Source: Paenibacillus sp. YPG26 | GTDB lineage: Bacteria; Bacillota; Bacilli; Paenibacillales; Paenibacillaceae | NCBI RefSeq assembly: GCF_023704175.1 | Contig: NZ_CP084530.1 | Span: 244,501-308,500, forward strand | Direction of reading: 5' to 3' | Length of the DNA stretch: 64,000 nucleotides | In this document: positions 1-9,700 of the stretch, one piece after another | How positions within the stretch are numbered: position 1 is the stretch's first letter | How the letters are laid out: the number at the start of each line of letters is the position of its first letter | Program-made: the position numbers and the translations under genes | Notes under the pieces: generated by a model | Told to the model about the DNA's origin: nothing | The model's database searches: none | The model's input: only the letters and a program-made list of their open reading frames with translations

Positions 1-314
1 AAATTGCCAAAGATACCGGTTATAGCGTTGTCGTGTACTATATCGGTCTGCAAGACGTTCAAATGCATATAGATCGTGTAGCTTCTCGTGTTGAGCAGGG
101 TGGGCATTGGATTGCAGAAGAGGATATTCGCTTTCGATATGGTCAATCATTGCAAAATCTAAAGCCTGCTTTAGCTATCGCAGACCAAGTTATCATCATT
201 GATAATACATACGAGCCTTCTATTGTGGCTGAAATTATGAATGGGAAGATGATCTATTGTGTTGAGTCGATACCTGCTTGGTCTGAGACTGTTCTCTTGG
301 GATACCCTTCCTAG
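1..314 (+). CDS. Zeta-toxin-like / predicted ABC-type ATPase, C-terminal fragment
   Basis: The reading frame is open to the left edge of the window, so the 5' end lies outside; the first usable in-window codon is at 3. What remains is about 103 codons ending in TAG. The segment with RVASRVEQGGHWI, then RFRYGQSLQNL, then ADQVIIIDNTYEP resembles the C-terminal half of the zeta-toxin / P-loop phosphotransferase family, where a GGH-I-x-x-x-I-x-x-RY pattern is followed by a buried strand and DN. The Walker A part is not in the window. Whether it is a toxin with an antitoxin partner cannot be seen from here; many family members are stand-alone genes of unknown substrate. A hairpin terminator lies about 90 bases downstream. 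Confidence 0.6.
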   Translation, partial: IAKDTGYSVVVYYIGLQDVQMHIDRVASRVEQGGHWIAEEDIRFRYGQSLQNLKPALAIADQVIIIDNTYEPSIVAEIMNGKMIYCVESIPAWSETVLLGYPS

Positions 315-402
315 TGTGACATTAAATCTGTGATTACATCCGTAGAAGCTTATGTGGCGTTGCCTTCGGACAGGGGGGTGGGCTCCCTCGCCTCCATACA
401 TT

Positions 403-431
403 AAATCCACAACCGATCCGGTTGTGGATTT
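403..431. terminator. Rho-independent terminator, probably bidirectional
   Basis: A perfect 13-bp inverted repeat (AAATCCACAACCG / CGGTTGTGGATTT) with a 3-base loop, flanked by A and T runs on the two sides. It sits between the converging ATPase fragment (plus strand) and the frameshifted gene (minus strand), so it can serve both. Confidence 0.85.
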
Positions 432-468
432 TGCATTTCAGGGATATGGGTCACAAAATACCTGACTT

Positions 469-1117
469 TTAGTCCGTCTCCCCGCTCAGTTCCCGCATGA
501 CCGTCTCGTATGGAACGTAGTAGAGCTTATAGTAATAGAACACTCTGTGATTGGGGTATTCCTTCTCCAGTTGTGTGATGATGTGGAACCATTGATTCTG
601 TGCCTCTTCAGGCGGCAGACGGACAAACTCCTCCTCATTTATCGCGCCATCCATAACTTTAAGCATACTTATGATGGTCGCTGCGCGTTCCTTATAACCT
701 GATTGTCTGCTGTATTTAAAATTTGGTTCGGGATATCGTTGTTCACATACTGTCTGACCGCCTCAAAAAAGTGCTCCGCATAATCAAAACCATGATGTCC
801 CCTTGTAATCAGCCCCGGATTGCTGACATGTATATAATTTCACCGTCTCCTAGGACACCTAGAATCCTCTCTTTGTGAAGCTGCATAGCCTCTTGACTTG
901 CTCCGGGTGTGAGGTGTAGTAACTGATTGTCAATTTCATCCCTGGCATTAATAAGTCCCTTCTGTAAGCCAAAGACGGCATAGTGTCTGCTTTGACCCAA
1001 ATAGTCGCTCTGCAGGTTGTGATAACGGAGGTATGTCCAGATACTGGATACTACCAGAACGCTAAAGAGGACATAGCCTACATACTTATATCTTTTTCCC
1101 CGACCAGACTCCTTCAT
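469..1117 (-). pseudogene. Membrane-anchored protein gene with two single-base frameshifts
   Basis: The start is the ATG at 1117, with AAAGGAGG ten bases upstream. The protein begins with a short basic segment and one N-terminal membrane helix (GYVLFSVLVVSSIWTYL). The initial frame stops at 809. Adding one G to the G4 run at about 815-818 reads on as IRGLITRGHHGFDYAEHFF. A second shift, cured by one extra C near the CCC about 60-90 bases further on, joins NDIP to EPNFKYSRQSGYKERAATI. This then continues in the frame ending at 469 (YETVMRELSGETD). The restored protein would be about 216 residues. Both lesions are one-base losses at short homopolymers, so either real decay or sequencing error fits. 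The family is not recognised. Confidence 0.6.
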
Positions 1118-1452
1118 CCAATAAGGTCCTCCTTTATCAATGGGTAGTGAGCTTGTTAACTGGCTGTCCTTGGCAGCAGTTAATGTTGTACACCCTTGAA
1201 TTACTCTTCGGGAATTCTGCAAAGTACTGCATACTCGGTGGATATCATAGCACTGAAAGGTAGTGGTATGCACCCTGCCATCTAATATTACATAGCCAAA
1301 CCCCATGCTTGGCAAGGGTAAATAAGCCCAATAAAACTTCCATAAAACAGGTGGATTCGCGGCCAATGGTCCTGCAATTCAGCCGCTTAGATTAACAAAA
1401 TTGCACTATTGACCGATAACCAAGGCGGTGTTAACCTGAAAAGAGAAAACGA

Positions 1453-1481
1453 TTTACGTAAAATATCCAATTGAGTATATT
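1453..1481 (+). promoter_or_regulatory. Candidate sigma-A promoter for the biosynthetic operon
   Basis: TTTACG (1453-1458) and TATATT (1476-1481) are separated by 17 bases, giving four and five matches to the two consensus hexamers, in an A+T-rich stretch about 95 bases before the first NRPS start. The rest of 1118-1577 carries no convincing gene. An open minus-strand frame reaches to 1366, but it lies upstream of the RBS-supported start at 1117. No operator or riboswitch was recognised. Confidence 0.35.
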
Positions 1482-1577
1482 ATTATGGAAAATGTCACTT
1501 CGTGTAATTATTTGTCGAATTACGTCAGTTTTATCGTCAGTTCAATTCCTAATCGAATAGTAGGGAGATGATGTCTG

Positions 1578-4500
1578 GTGTCATCCAACACGGTAGAAGA
1601 GCGGTTGTCTGAACATGAAGCGTTCGGATTTTGGGACAAGGTGTTGGCTGAATGGGCTGGGGAGCCCCCTATACAGCCAGACGGGATTGAAGGGGAAGTC
1701 CGGAAGACCAGGCTGGAGATGCGAATTCCCGCACAGGTTACGGAGAAGCTGGGCGTTTATGACCGCTTTCGCGACGATCTGCGAATGATTGTATACTTTG
1801 CTGTTTGGGCCGCAACGCTAAGAGCCTATTCCCGCTCGGAGAGCAGGTTCGCAGTGATGCTTCCGCCGCTGGATGATCGTGCTGGCGCCCGGAACGTGCC
1901 TGTACTGATCGGGAAGCCGGACAGAGACAGGAGCTTCAAAGCAGCGCTTGGTGAATGGCGCGAGACATTACGGGAAGCCTATCGGGCTTCGAAAGGATGG
2001 GATACGGGTCCGGGTGATCCGGCATTGCACAATAAGTGGAGAGAACTTGAACAGTTTGCTTATTCATATGAACCGATACATGGGAGGGAATTTGTAAGAT
2101 CGTTCGCGCAGACGAACGAAAGGAAAGTGTTATTACATATCGGGAAAAGCCCGGAAGGGGAAGCTGCGCTTGCCCTGCATTATGACGAGAGCTTGTATGG
2201 AACGAAGCTGATGCAGGCATTGGCGGATAGCTTCATCATCCTGCTGGAGCAAGCCGCTGAGCAGCCTGACTGCGACATGTCTGCACTGGAGCTGAGAACC
2301 GGCGAGGAGATCTCAAGACAGCGCGCATGGAATGATACGCAGGCGTCTTATGCCCGGGACATGACCATCCACGGTTTGTTTGAACGTACTGCGGAGAAGC
2401 TGCAGGACCGGATTGCCGTAGCAGCCGGAGAGGACAGGCTGACTTATCTGGAATTAAGCCAGCGGTCGGATGGCTGGGCCCGGCGGCTGCAGGAGGAAGG
2501 AATCGCTCCAGGTGACCGCGTTGCGGTCATGATGAGCAGATCTGTTGACTGGCCGGCAGCTTTCTTGGCTGTCCTCAAATCGGGTGCTGTCTATGTGCCG
2601 ATCGATCCAGCATATCCGGCAGAGCGGATCGCTTATATGCTGTCCGACAGCATGGCATCTGCAATAATTGTGTCCGACAGCAGCAAATGTAATGAACTCC
2701 AGCAATTTGAAGGCGCTATCATTGACATATCTGGAATTTCTAGATTGAGTGAAGACAACTTATCCGGACCGTTGCCCGTCACATCTGCGGACGATTTGGC
2801 CTATCTATTGTATACGTCTGGTTCAACGGGAATGCCTAAGGGTGTTATGGTTGAGCATCGAGGGGTCAGCAATTTGTTATGTTATTTCGAGAACAGTCTT
2901 GGCGTTAACGCCAATGACCATGTGCTGCAATTTGCCAGTACTTCCTTCGACGCATCCATATGGGAGATGGCGATGGCTCTGCTCACCGGAGGCGAGCTGC
3001 ATATTGCCACACCGGATATTGTGGGTGATCTTCGGCGGTTTGAGCTATGGACGCAGGAACAGGAGATTACGGTGGCTACGCTTCCGCCAACCTATGCGGT
3101 CCATCTGAATCCGGAGAGGATGCCATCCCTTCGGCTTCTCGTAACGGCAGGCTCCGAATCGGGAAAAGAGCTGCTGGATCTATGGCATGATCGGGTGACT
3201 TATGTGAACGCTTACGGACCGACCGAGACAACGGTCTGCGCCACTGCCTGGGACGGCAGTGCTCAGCTGCTGCCTTCCTCGGCGCTTGTGCCTATCGGCG
3301 GACCGCTGCCCAATATGCAAGTACATATCGTGAACGAGCAGCTGCAGCCGCTCCCGGCAGGGGCGGCAGGCGAACTCGTTGTGTCAGGCACCGGTGTAGC
3401 GCGTGGCTACTGGAACAAGCCGGAGATGACGGCCGACCGGTTCGTCCGTCTTCCTTCGGATGGTACAAGAGTATATCGGACGGGCGACTTGGCTCGTTGG
3501 ACACCGGACGGCCAGATTGTATTCTTGGGGCGGGTCGACCGGCAGGTCAAAATACGCGGATTCCGGATTGAAACGGAGGAAGTGCGGCACGCGCTTGTCT
3601 CGCAGGCAGGAATCAAAGAGGCCGTGGTGGCTGTGCGGCCTGATGCGCACGGGGAACCCGCGCTTGCTGCCTTCTATTCGATTCATCCGGATAGCCAGGT
3701 TGATGCCGAGCTGCTCAAGGAGCAGATAGGAAGCCGCTTGCCGGCTTTTATGATACCCGCTTATTGGTTGGAGGTCCCAAGCATCCCGCTTACGCCGAAC
3801 GGCAAGCCGGATCTCGCGGCACTTTACGCTTTACCGCTGCAGTCGGCCGGAGAAGAGTCGCCAGAAGACAGCACACCGCTGAGCGATACCGAAAGCCGGT
3901 TGGCCGCGATTTGGACTTCGCTGCTTGGCATTGAAGCGGTGGGACGAGATGACGACTTCTTCAGAATCGGCGGCCACTCTATGCGAGCCGCGAAGATGTC
4001 CGGTCTGATCTATGAGACTTTTCAGGTTAACTTGCCGCTGGAGCAAGCCTTCCGGTATGCCAGACTGTCGGAAATGGCGGCGCGCATCGATGAGCTTCGG
4101 TTCACGGAAAGTGTAGACGTGATCATGCCGGCTCCCGCGAGGACGGGCTACCGTCTGTCTCCCGCACAGACGAGGGTGTTCACCATCGAGAGCGTAAGGC
4201 CCGGCAGCACGCTGTACGTAATGCCATTTGCTTTCTGGCTGTCTCCCGCGCCAGAATTCGAGCAGCTGGAAGCCGCATTTGTCCGGCTAATTGAACGCCA
4301 CGAGCCGCTGCGAACATCGTTCGGCTGGGAAGGGTCCGAGCCGGTGCAGATCGTGCATCCGTCCGTGACATTCCGCCTGGAGAGGGTTCAGGTATCCCCG
4401 GAACAGCTGACAGAGCTGACCGGAAGATTCGAAGAATCCTTCGCGCTGGACAAGCCGCCGCTGCTTAGGGCTGCGCTGGCGGAATGCACAGATGGCCGCA

Positions 4501-5456
4501 GCCTGCTGCTTCTCCAGCTTCACCATATTATTGCGGACGGTGTATCGCTTGGCCTGCTGCTGGACGACCTGAACGCATTCATGACCGGGCGCGAACCGTC
4601 GGCACTGAAGCTGCAATACAAGGATTACTGCGAATGGCTGCATCAGAGGGAGCCATCCCCTGAGCATGAAGCGTATTGGGCGCACCGGTTCGAGAATTAC
4701 ACGGGAACACCAGACTTGCCGATTGACTTTCCGCGAACCGAGCAGCGCAGTTATGAAGGCGGGACGCTGTCCATCCAATGGGACCTGGAGGCAGCGGAAG
4801 CTGTGCGCAAGCTGGCTGAGCGGTGCGGAGCTACCGTTCACTTAACCATGCTCGCAGCCTACTGTGTCCTTCTGTCGAAGGTGACGGGTTCGGAAGAGGC
4901 GGTCGTCGGTTCGCTGCACGCGGGTAGAGATGTTCCGCACACGCGGGATATGGTCGGCATGTTCGTGCATACCTTGGCCCATCGCTGCCGGGTAGACGGA
5001 GAACTGACGTTTGAGCAGTTCGCCCGGAATGTGAAGGAGGAGGTAGCCGGGGACTACGCGCATGCAGACTATCCGTTCGAGCGTCTTGTCCGCAGCTTGA
5101 AGGTGCACGGGAAATCGCGGAATCCGCTGTTCGATACGATGTTCGTGCTGCAGAATCTGGAGCCGCAGCTCAGCCGGGAAGGGCAGATCGAATGGAGACC
5201 GCACGTCCTGGAGGAGAAATGGTCGCGATTCGATCTTGTGTTCCAGGCATGGGAGCATGCAGAGGGCATGATGCTATGGGTGACCTATGCGAGTGCCCTG
5301 TTCAAAAGAACAACGGTGGAGCGTCTGGCGGAGGACTTCCGGAAGCTGCTGGTCAAGCTTTCGGAGCAGCCGAATGATCCGCTTGCCGAGGTGGACTTGA
5401 CGGAAGGGTACCGGGCTATCCCGGCTTCCAGCCATAAGCTCGATTTTCAATTCTAG
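1578..5456 (+). CDS. NRPS: degenerate C lobe - A(Phe) - T - C
   Basis: A 1292-residue nonribosomal peptide synthetase subunit. The GTG start at 1578 follows GGGAG by about ten bases; the nearer ATGs are out of frame. Residues 1-255 resemble only the C-terminal lobe of a condensation domain and lack HHxxxDG. The A domain (about 260-770) has YTSGSTGMPKG near 410. Reading pocket residues against GrsA gives D-A-W-T-V-A-A-V-C-K, a phenylalanine code. The carrier domain has its phosphopantetheine serine in GGHSM near 800, and a complete C domain follows (HHIIADG near 982). There is no epimerase or thioesterase domain. The terminal C domain is placed to pass the Phe-ending chain to another protein, perhaps the 1150-residue subunit two genes downstream. 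First gene of the operon. Confidence 0.92.
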   Translation: MSSNTVEERLSEHEAFGFWDKVLAEWAGEPPIQPDGIEGEVRKTRLEMRIPAQVTEKLGVYDRFRDDLRMIVYFAVWAATLRAYSRSESRFAVMLPPLDDRAGARNVPVLIGKPDRDRSFKAALGEWRETLREAYRASKGWDTGPGDPALHNKWRELEQFAYSYEPIHGREFVRSFAQTNERKVLLHIGKSPEGEAALALHYDESLYGTKLMQALADSFIILLEQAAEQPDCDMSALELRTGEEISRQRAWNDTQASYARDMTIHGLFERTAEKLQDRIAVAAGEDRLTYLELSQRSDGWARRLQEEGIAPGDRVAVMMSRSVDWPAAFLAVLKSGAVYVPIDPAYPAERIAYMLSDSMASAIIVSDSSKCNELQQFEGAIIDISGISRLSEDNLSGPLPVTSADDLAYLLYTSGSTGMPKGVMVEHRGVSNLLCYFENSLGVNANDHVLQFASTSFDASIWEMAMALLTGGELHIATPDIVGDLRRFELWTQEQEITVATLPPTYAVHLNPERMPSLRLLVTAGSESGKELLDLWHDRVTYVNAYGPTETTVCATAWDGSAQLLPSSALVPIGGPLPNMQVHIVNEQLQPLPAGAAGELVVSGTGVARGYWNKPEMTADRFVRLPSDGTRVYRTGDLARWTPDGQIVFLGRVDRQVKIRGFRIETEEVRHALVSQAGIKEAVVAVRPDAHGEPALAAFYSIHPDSQVDAELLKEQIGSRLPAFMIPAYWLEVPSIPLTPNGKPDLAALYALPLQSAGEESPEDSTPLSDTESRLAAIWTSLLGIEAVGRDDDFFRIGGHSMRAAKMSGLIYETFQVNLPLEQAFRYARLSEMAARIDELRFTESVDVIMPAPARTGYRLSPAQTRVFTIESVRPGSTLYVMPFAFWLSPAPEFEQLEAAFVRLIERHEPLRTSFGWEGSEPVQIVHPSVTFRLERVQVSPEQLTELTGRFEESFALDKPPLLRAALAECTDGRSLLLLQLHHIIADGVSLGLLLDDLNAFMTGREPSALKLQYKDYCEWLHQREPSPEHEAYWAHRFENYTGTPDLPIDFPRTEQRSYEGGTLSIQWDLEAAEAVRKLAERCGATVHLTMLAAYCVLLSKVTGSEEAVVGSLHAGRDVPHTRDMVGMFVHTLAHRCRVDGELTFEQFARNVKEEVAGDYAHADYPFERLVRSLKVHGKSRNPLFDTMFVLQNLEPQLSREGQIEWRPHVLEEKWSRFDLVFQAWEHAEGMMLWVTYASALFKRTTVERLAEDFRKLLVKLSEQPNDPLAEVDLTEGYRAIPASSHKLDFQF

Positions 5457-5479
5457 TCTATTAAATGGAGGAATAGTGG

Positions 5480-6550
5480 ATGTCTAATCGTAAAGTTTTG
5501 CCAATCGCCACCCCGGACCTGACTTCCTACGCGCATTTGTCTTACTTTCTATCGATCATGTATACGGACAAGGATGCGCTGAGATGGGTGTATAGCCACT
5601 ATATCCAGCTGCATGTAAGACACTGGTCCGACACATCCATGGTAGATTATTTCACGCAGAATCCCGACGTTCACCTGGTGCCGACTGTAGGCGGCTCCCC
5701 GCGCTTGAACCGGGGATTTGTCAAGCGGTGGGCCCCGAGCTTTGGCGAGTTCGTCCGCCGAAGCATTGATGACGGTCAATATGTGGTAACTTTCGTAGAC
5801 GACTACTATATTCCCGGAACTGTCGCTTATCAGAATCGTTCCAATCCACATGGCTTGATGATCTATGGTTACGATGACGACAGCCGTATGTTCCATGTCT
5901 CCGCCTATTTGGCGAACCAGAGCTATGGCAATACACTGGTCAGCTATGACGACATGGAGATGGCGTACCAGGGGATCGACCCGGATCCGTTCAACTATAC
6001 GGGATACTTGCACCTGTACCGTCTGAATGAAACCTTCAAATCTCTCTATCCGTTTCAGGTGCCTTGGGTGATGGAGCAAATGGAAGATTACCTGTACGCC
6101 AGACCTTCGAGTCGAAGATTGCTGGCGTTTGAAGAGCCTCACGACATTCCGCCTACTTGGGGAATTGAGACATATGACTGGATGATCCATGAGTCCGAAC
6201 GTCAACTGGCGCGCCAGACCTTTGTGGATCACCGTCCTTTCTATGTGCTGTGGGAGCATAAAAAAATGATGAACCGCCGCTTGGCGTACATGGAGGAGGA
6301 AGGTTACTTCACGTTCTCCGGCGAGGTTGCCGCTGAATACCGCGAAGTCGAACAATCCGCGATGCTCGCCCGCAATCTGAAGCTGAAGCATATGATGAGC
6401 AACGACGACAGGCATATGGTGCAGCTCATCGACCGTTTGAAGGCACTGAAATCGGCGGAATCGCTCGTTATCGAGCGCATGCTGGAGGAATATGAGCGTT
6501 CAATCCGCACCCAGGACGAGAACGCAAGACGATTGGAGCATACCCGCTAG
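5480..6550 (+). CDS. BtrH N-terminal-domain-like protein
   Basis: A 356-residue soluble protein, 23 bases behind the first NRPS gene, with GGAGG before the ATG. The core VDDYYIPGTVAYQ, then HGLMIYGYDDDSRMFHVSAYL, then YDDMEMAYQ matches my memory of the BtrH_N family (butirosin biosynthesis protein H, a papain-like fold that in butirosin moves an acyl chain from a carrier protein to an amine). The C-terminal third is helical and charged, with no known domain visible. Relatives occur inside Firmicute peptide clusters, but to my knowledge their task there is not settled. Since this cluster has no thioesterase domain in cis, a transfer or release role is worth considering; that is inference. No signal peptide or membrane helix. 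Confidence 0.6.
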   Translation: MSNRKVLPIATPDLTSYAHLSYFLSIMYTDKDALRWVYSHYIQLHVRHWSDTSMVDYFTQNPDVHLVPTVGGSPRLNRGFVKRWAPSFGEFVRRSIDDGQYVVTFVDDYYIPGTVAYQNRSNPHGLMIYGYDDDSRMFHVSAYLANQSYGNTLVSYDDMEMAYQGIDPDPFNYTGYLHLYRLNETFKSLYPFQVPWVMEQMEDYLYARPSSRRLLAFEEPHDIPPTWGIETYDWMIHESERQLARQTFVDHRPFYVLWEHKKMMNRRLAYMEEEGYFTFSGEVAAEYREVEQSAMLARNLKLKHMMSNDDRHMVQLIDRLKALKSAESLVIERMLEEYERSIRTQDENARRLEHTR

Positions 6551-6750
6551 GCGAAGGCACGGCCATTCTGCAGGCAATGCTGTTACCTTAAGCTAAGCCA
6601 TTTAACTCACTTATAAAAACACACAGGGATACGTAACGAGGCGAACGACTCCAATGCTGTAGAAGCAGTCACGGACGGCCGTTGCCTCAAGACTTCAATC
6701 GTATAGAGAAGTACTGGAACTACATTGCAGCCAATAGGGAGGAAATTGAA

Positions 6751-9700
6751 ATGGATGCGTTAGAAATTCGCAAGCTGTTATCAAGCGGAAAATGGGATAA
6801 AGAGAGGCAGTTCTGGTCCGAACTGCTTGAAGGAGACCGCGAGCTGACGCGCTTGCCCGAGGATCTCCGGCTCGGCGATCGGGAGCAGCCACAGACCGCG
6901 GAATATCGGACAACGTTCGGGGCTGAGCTGTCCGGCAGAATCCACGCTTTGTCAGGCGGATCGGACATCGCTGCCTTTCTGGTATTGCTAAGCGGCGTTC
7001 AGCTTGTGACCAGATTATACGCTTATGTGCAGGAGGTACTGCTTGTGACTCCCGTCTTCGATGGGCCGGCGCAAGAGGATGCTCAAGTTATCAATCAGCT
7101 GCTTCCATTCCCTTTTACCCTGGATCCGGAGCACTCTGTTCGTGAGAATCTGAACGCACTGAAGAACCGCTTGGCGGAAATTCTGGATCATCAGAACTAC
7201 CCGTTCGCCCAGCTCGCAGCCGATCGGGGCTGGAGCACTCTGGAGGAGGCTGATAGCTTCCCGATTCCCATCGCTGTTGGATGCGAGCGCTTACATAAGA
7301 GCGGGATACTGGAACAGGCGACAGCAGATGTCGTGTTCTGGTTCGCACAGCAGGAAGGGAACTGGACGTTGGAGGTCCGCTTCAACCCGCGGCGCTACTC
7401 AGACATGTTCGCACAACAGGTGGCTTCCCGGGTGCTGCTGGCCCTGAATGGTCTGCTCGGCAATCTGGATGCCCCACTCTCGTCAATCCGGCTGCTGGAT
7501 GAATCCGAGCGGGATGAAGTGATACGGGTGTTCAACGATACAGATGCCCCCTTCCCTAGTGACCGCACGCTTCATCGTTTGTTCATGGAGCAGGCATCTC
7601 AATCCCCGGATGCTGTCGCAGCGATGTATGGCGAGAGTACAATTACGTACCGTGAACTGGACGAGCGGTCGAGCCAACTGGCAAGGCTGTTGCAAAAAGC
7701 GGGCGTCGGCCCGGAGACCCGAGTTGCGCTGCTGTGCAGACGCTCATTCGATATGCTCGTGGGTGCGCTCGGAATTCTGAAAGCCGGCGGGGCTTACGTG
7801 CCAATTGAGACATCCTGGCCGAAACGCCGGGTGCAGACGGTACTGGAGCAGGTTCAAGCTGCCTGTATCGTGACCCAGCGTGATGTGTTCACTTCTTTGG
7901 CAGACCTTCCATGGATGATCTCGCCGCTCCGCCAAGTGGTGCTCCTTGATGATGAAGGGGATACACCGGGCATCTCCCATCCTGAGCGGGAGTCGGTTGT
8001 CCGGATGTTTGATGATCTGGCGGCGAAGGCCCATGACCGGGTGTCAGCAGGCGGCTTCATCAGCTCCTATACCGGGCTGTATTTAACTGAGACGGAAGTG
8101 GACGAATACCGGGATCGGGTTGTCGGATTAACAGCCCCGTTCGCTGGCGAAGGGAAGACGGCGCTGGAAATCGGCTGCGGCTCCGGTCTCATTATGTTCG
8201 AGCTGGCAGAGCGCTTTGCCGGATATACGGGTCTTGACCCGTCTTCGCAGACACAGGACAAGAACCTGAGTCAGCGGGACACACAAGGGTGGGATGCCGG
8301 ACGGCTTCAGCTGCTAACAGGCTTCGCTGATGAGATTTCAGGCATGGCAGACGAGTCTTATGATGTCGTGCTGCTTCCAAGCGCCATTCAGTTTTTCCCG
8401 GACTATATGTATCTTGAACACGTGCTTCGGGAAGCGGTACGGATCGTTCGTCCAGGCGGGGCCATCATTGTGGCGGACGTACCGGACGAGTCGGCGAAGG
8501 AGGAGTTCCGGGCTTCACTGGAAGGCTTCAAGCGCAGCCATGGCACTTATTACAATACCCGCGTCGGATTGGATCAGCATTTATATGTGCATGAGCAGTT
8601 TTTCGCCGGTTTTGCCGGGCGGTTATCCGGCTTGAAGGCAGAAATTCACAAGCGGACGGAAGGGTTCAAGAACGAGCTTCGCTTCAGGTATGACGTCGTG
8701 CTGACGAAGTCTGCTGTGTCTGATTCGAGTATCGCCACACCAGAGGGGTTCGTTCCTGCTGCTGATTTACAGCAAGAAGGCATTATCTACTATACCAAGC
8801 GTCATATAGAGCTGGAGGATGCAGCAGGTCTGCCCGAAGCGGCCGATCCATCGGGAACGGCGTATATCATCTTCACCTCCGGCTCGACAGGAACGCCAAA
8901 AGGCGTCATCGTGTCCCATCGTCCGGTTGTCAACACGATCGACTGGGTGAACAAATCCTTTGGCATAGGTGCTGAAGACAGGCTCTTCTTTATAACCTCG
9001 CTCTGCTTTGACTTGTCTGTGTACGATGTGTTCGGCACGCTTGCGGCAGGTGGAGCGATCGATATTGTACCTGAAGAGGATGTCCGCAGACCGGAGACGT
9101 GGCCTCAGCGAATGGCGGCCCGCGGCATCACGATATGGGACTCCGCTCCGGCGGCGCTTGTTCAGAGCCTTCCCTTCTTCGATAAATACGAAGGCCAGGC
9201 GGCTCCGGTACGCAGGTTCCTGCTAAGCGGGGACTGGATTCCGCTGACACTGCCCGAGCAGCTTCGGCGCTTGTTCCCGGGCAGCCGGGTAGCCGCGCTG
9301 GGCGGTGCGACCGAAGCCTGTATCTGGTCGAACTATTACGAGGTGGAAGAGATCGATCCGCAGTGGCAGAGCATTCCGTACGGCAAGCCGATTCGCAATG
9401 CCAAGTATTACATTCTGGACCGGGAGATGCAGCCTTGTCCGGTCGGGGCCCGCGGAGAACTATTCATTGGCGGGGCGTGTCTTGCGAGCGGTTACCATGA
9501 CGCGGGGCTGACAAGAGAGCGGTTCATAGCTGATCCGTTCGGGCAGGCAGAGGGTGCGCGTATGTATCGCACAGGCGATATGGCCAAATGGATGCCGGAC
9601 GGCAACATAGAGTTCCTTGGCCGTGTGGACCGTCAGGTGAAAATCCGCGGATTCCGGGTCGAGCTCGGGGAGGTTCAGGCGAAGCTGCTCCGGCATCCTG

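Noticed and set aside
1118..1366. N-terminal extension of the minus-strand frame to 1366
   Set aside because: The consensus AAAGGAGG and ATG at 1117, followed by a membrane-anchor sequence, mark the true start; the upstream part has no RBS and no protein-like pattern.
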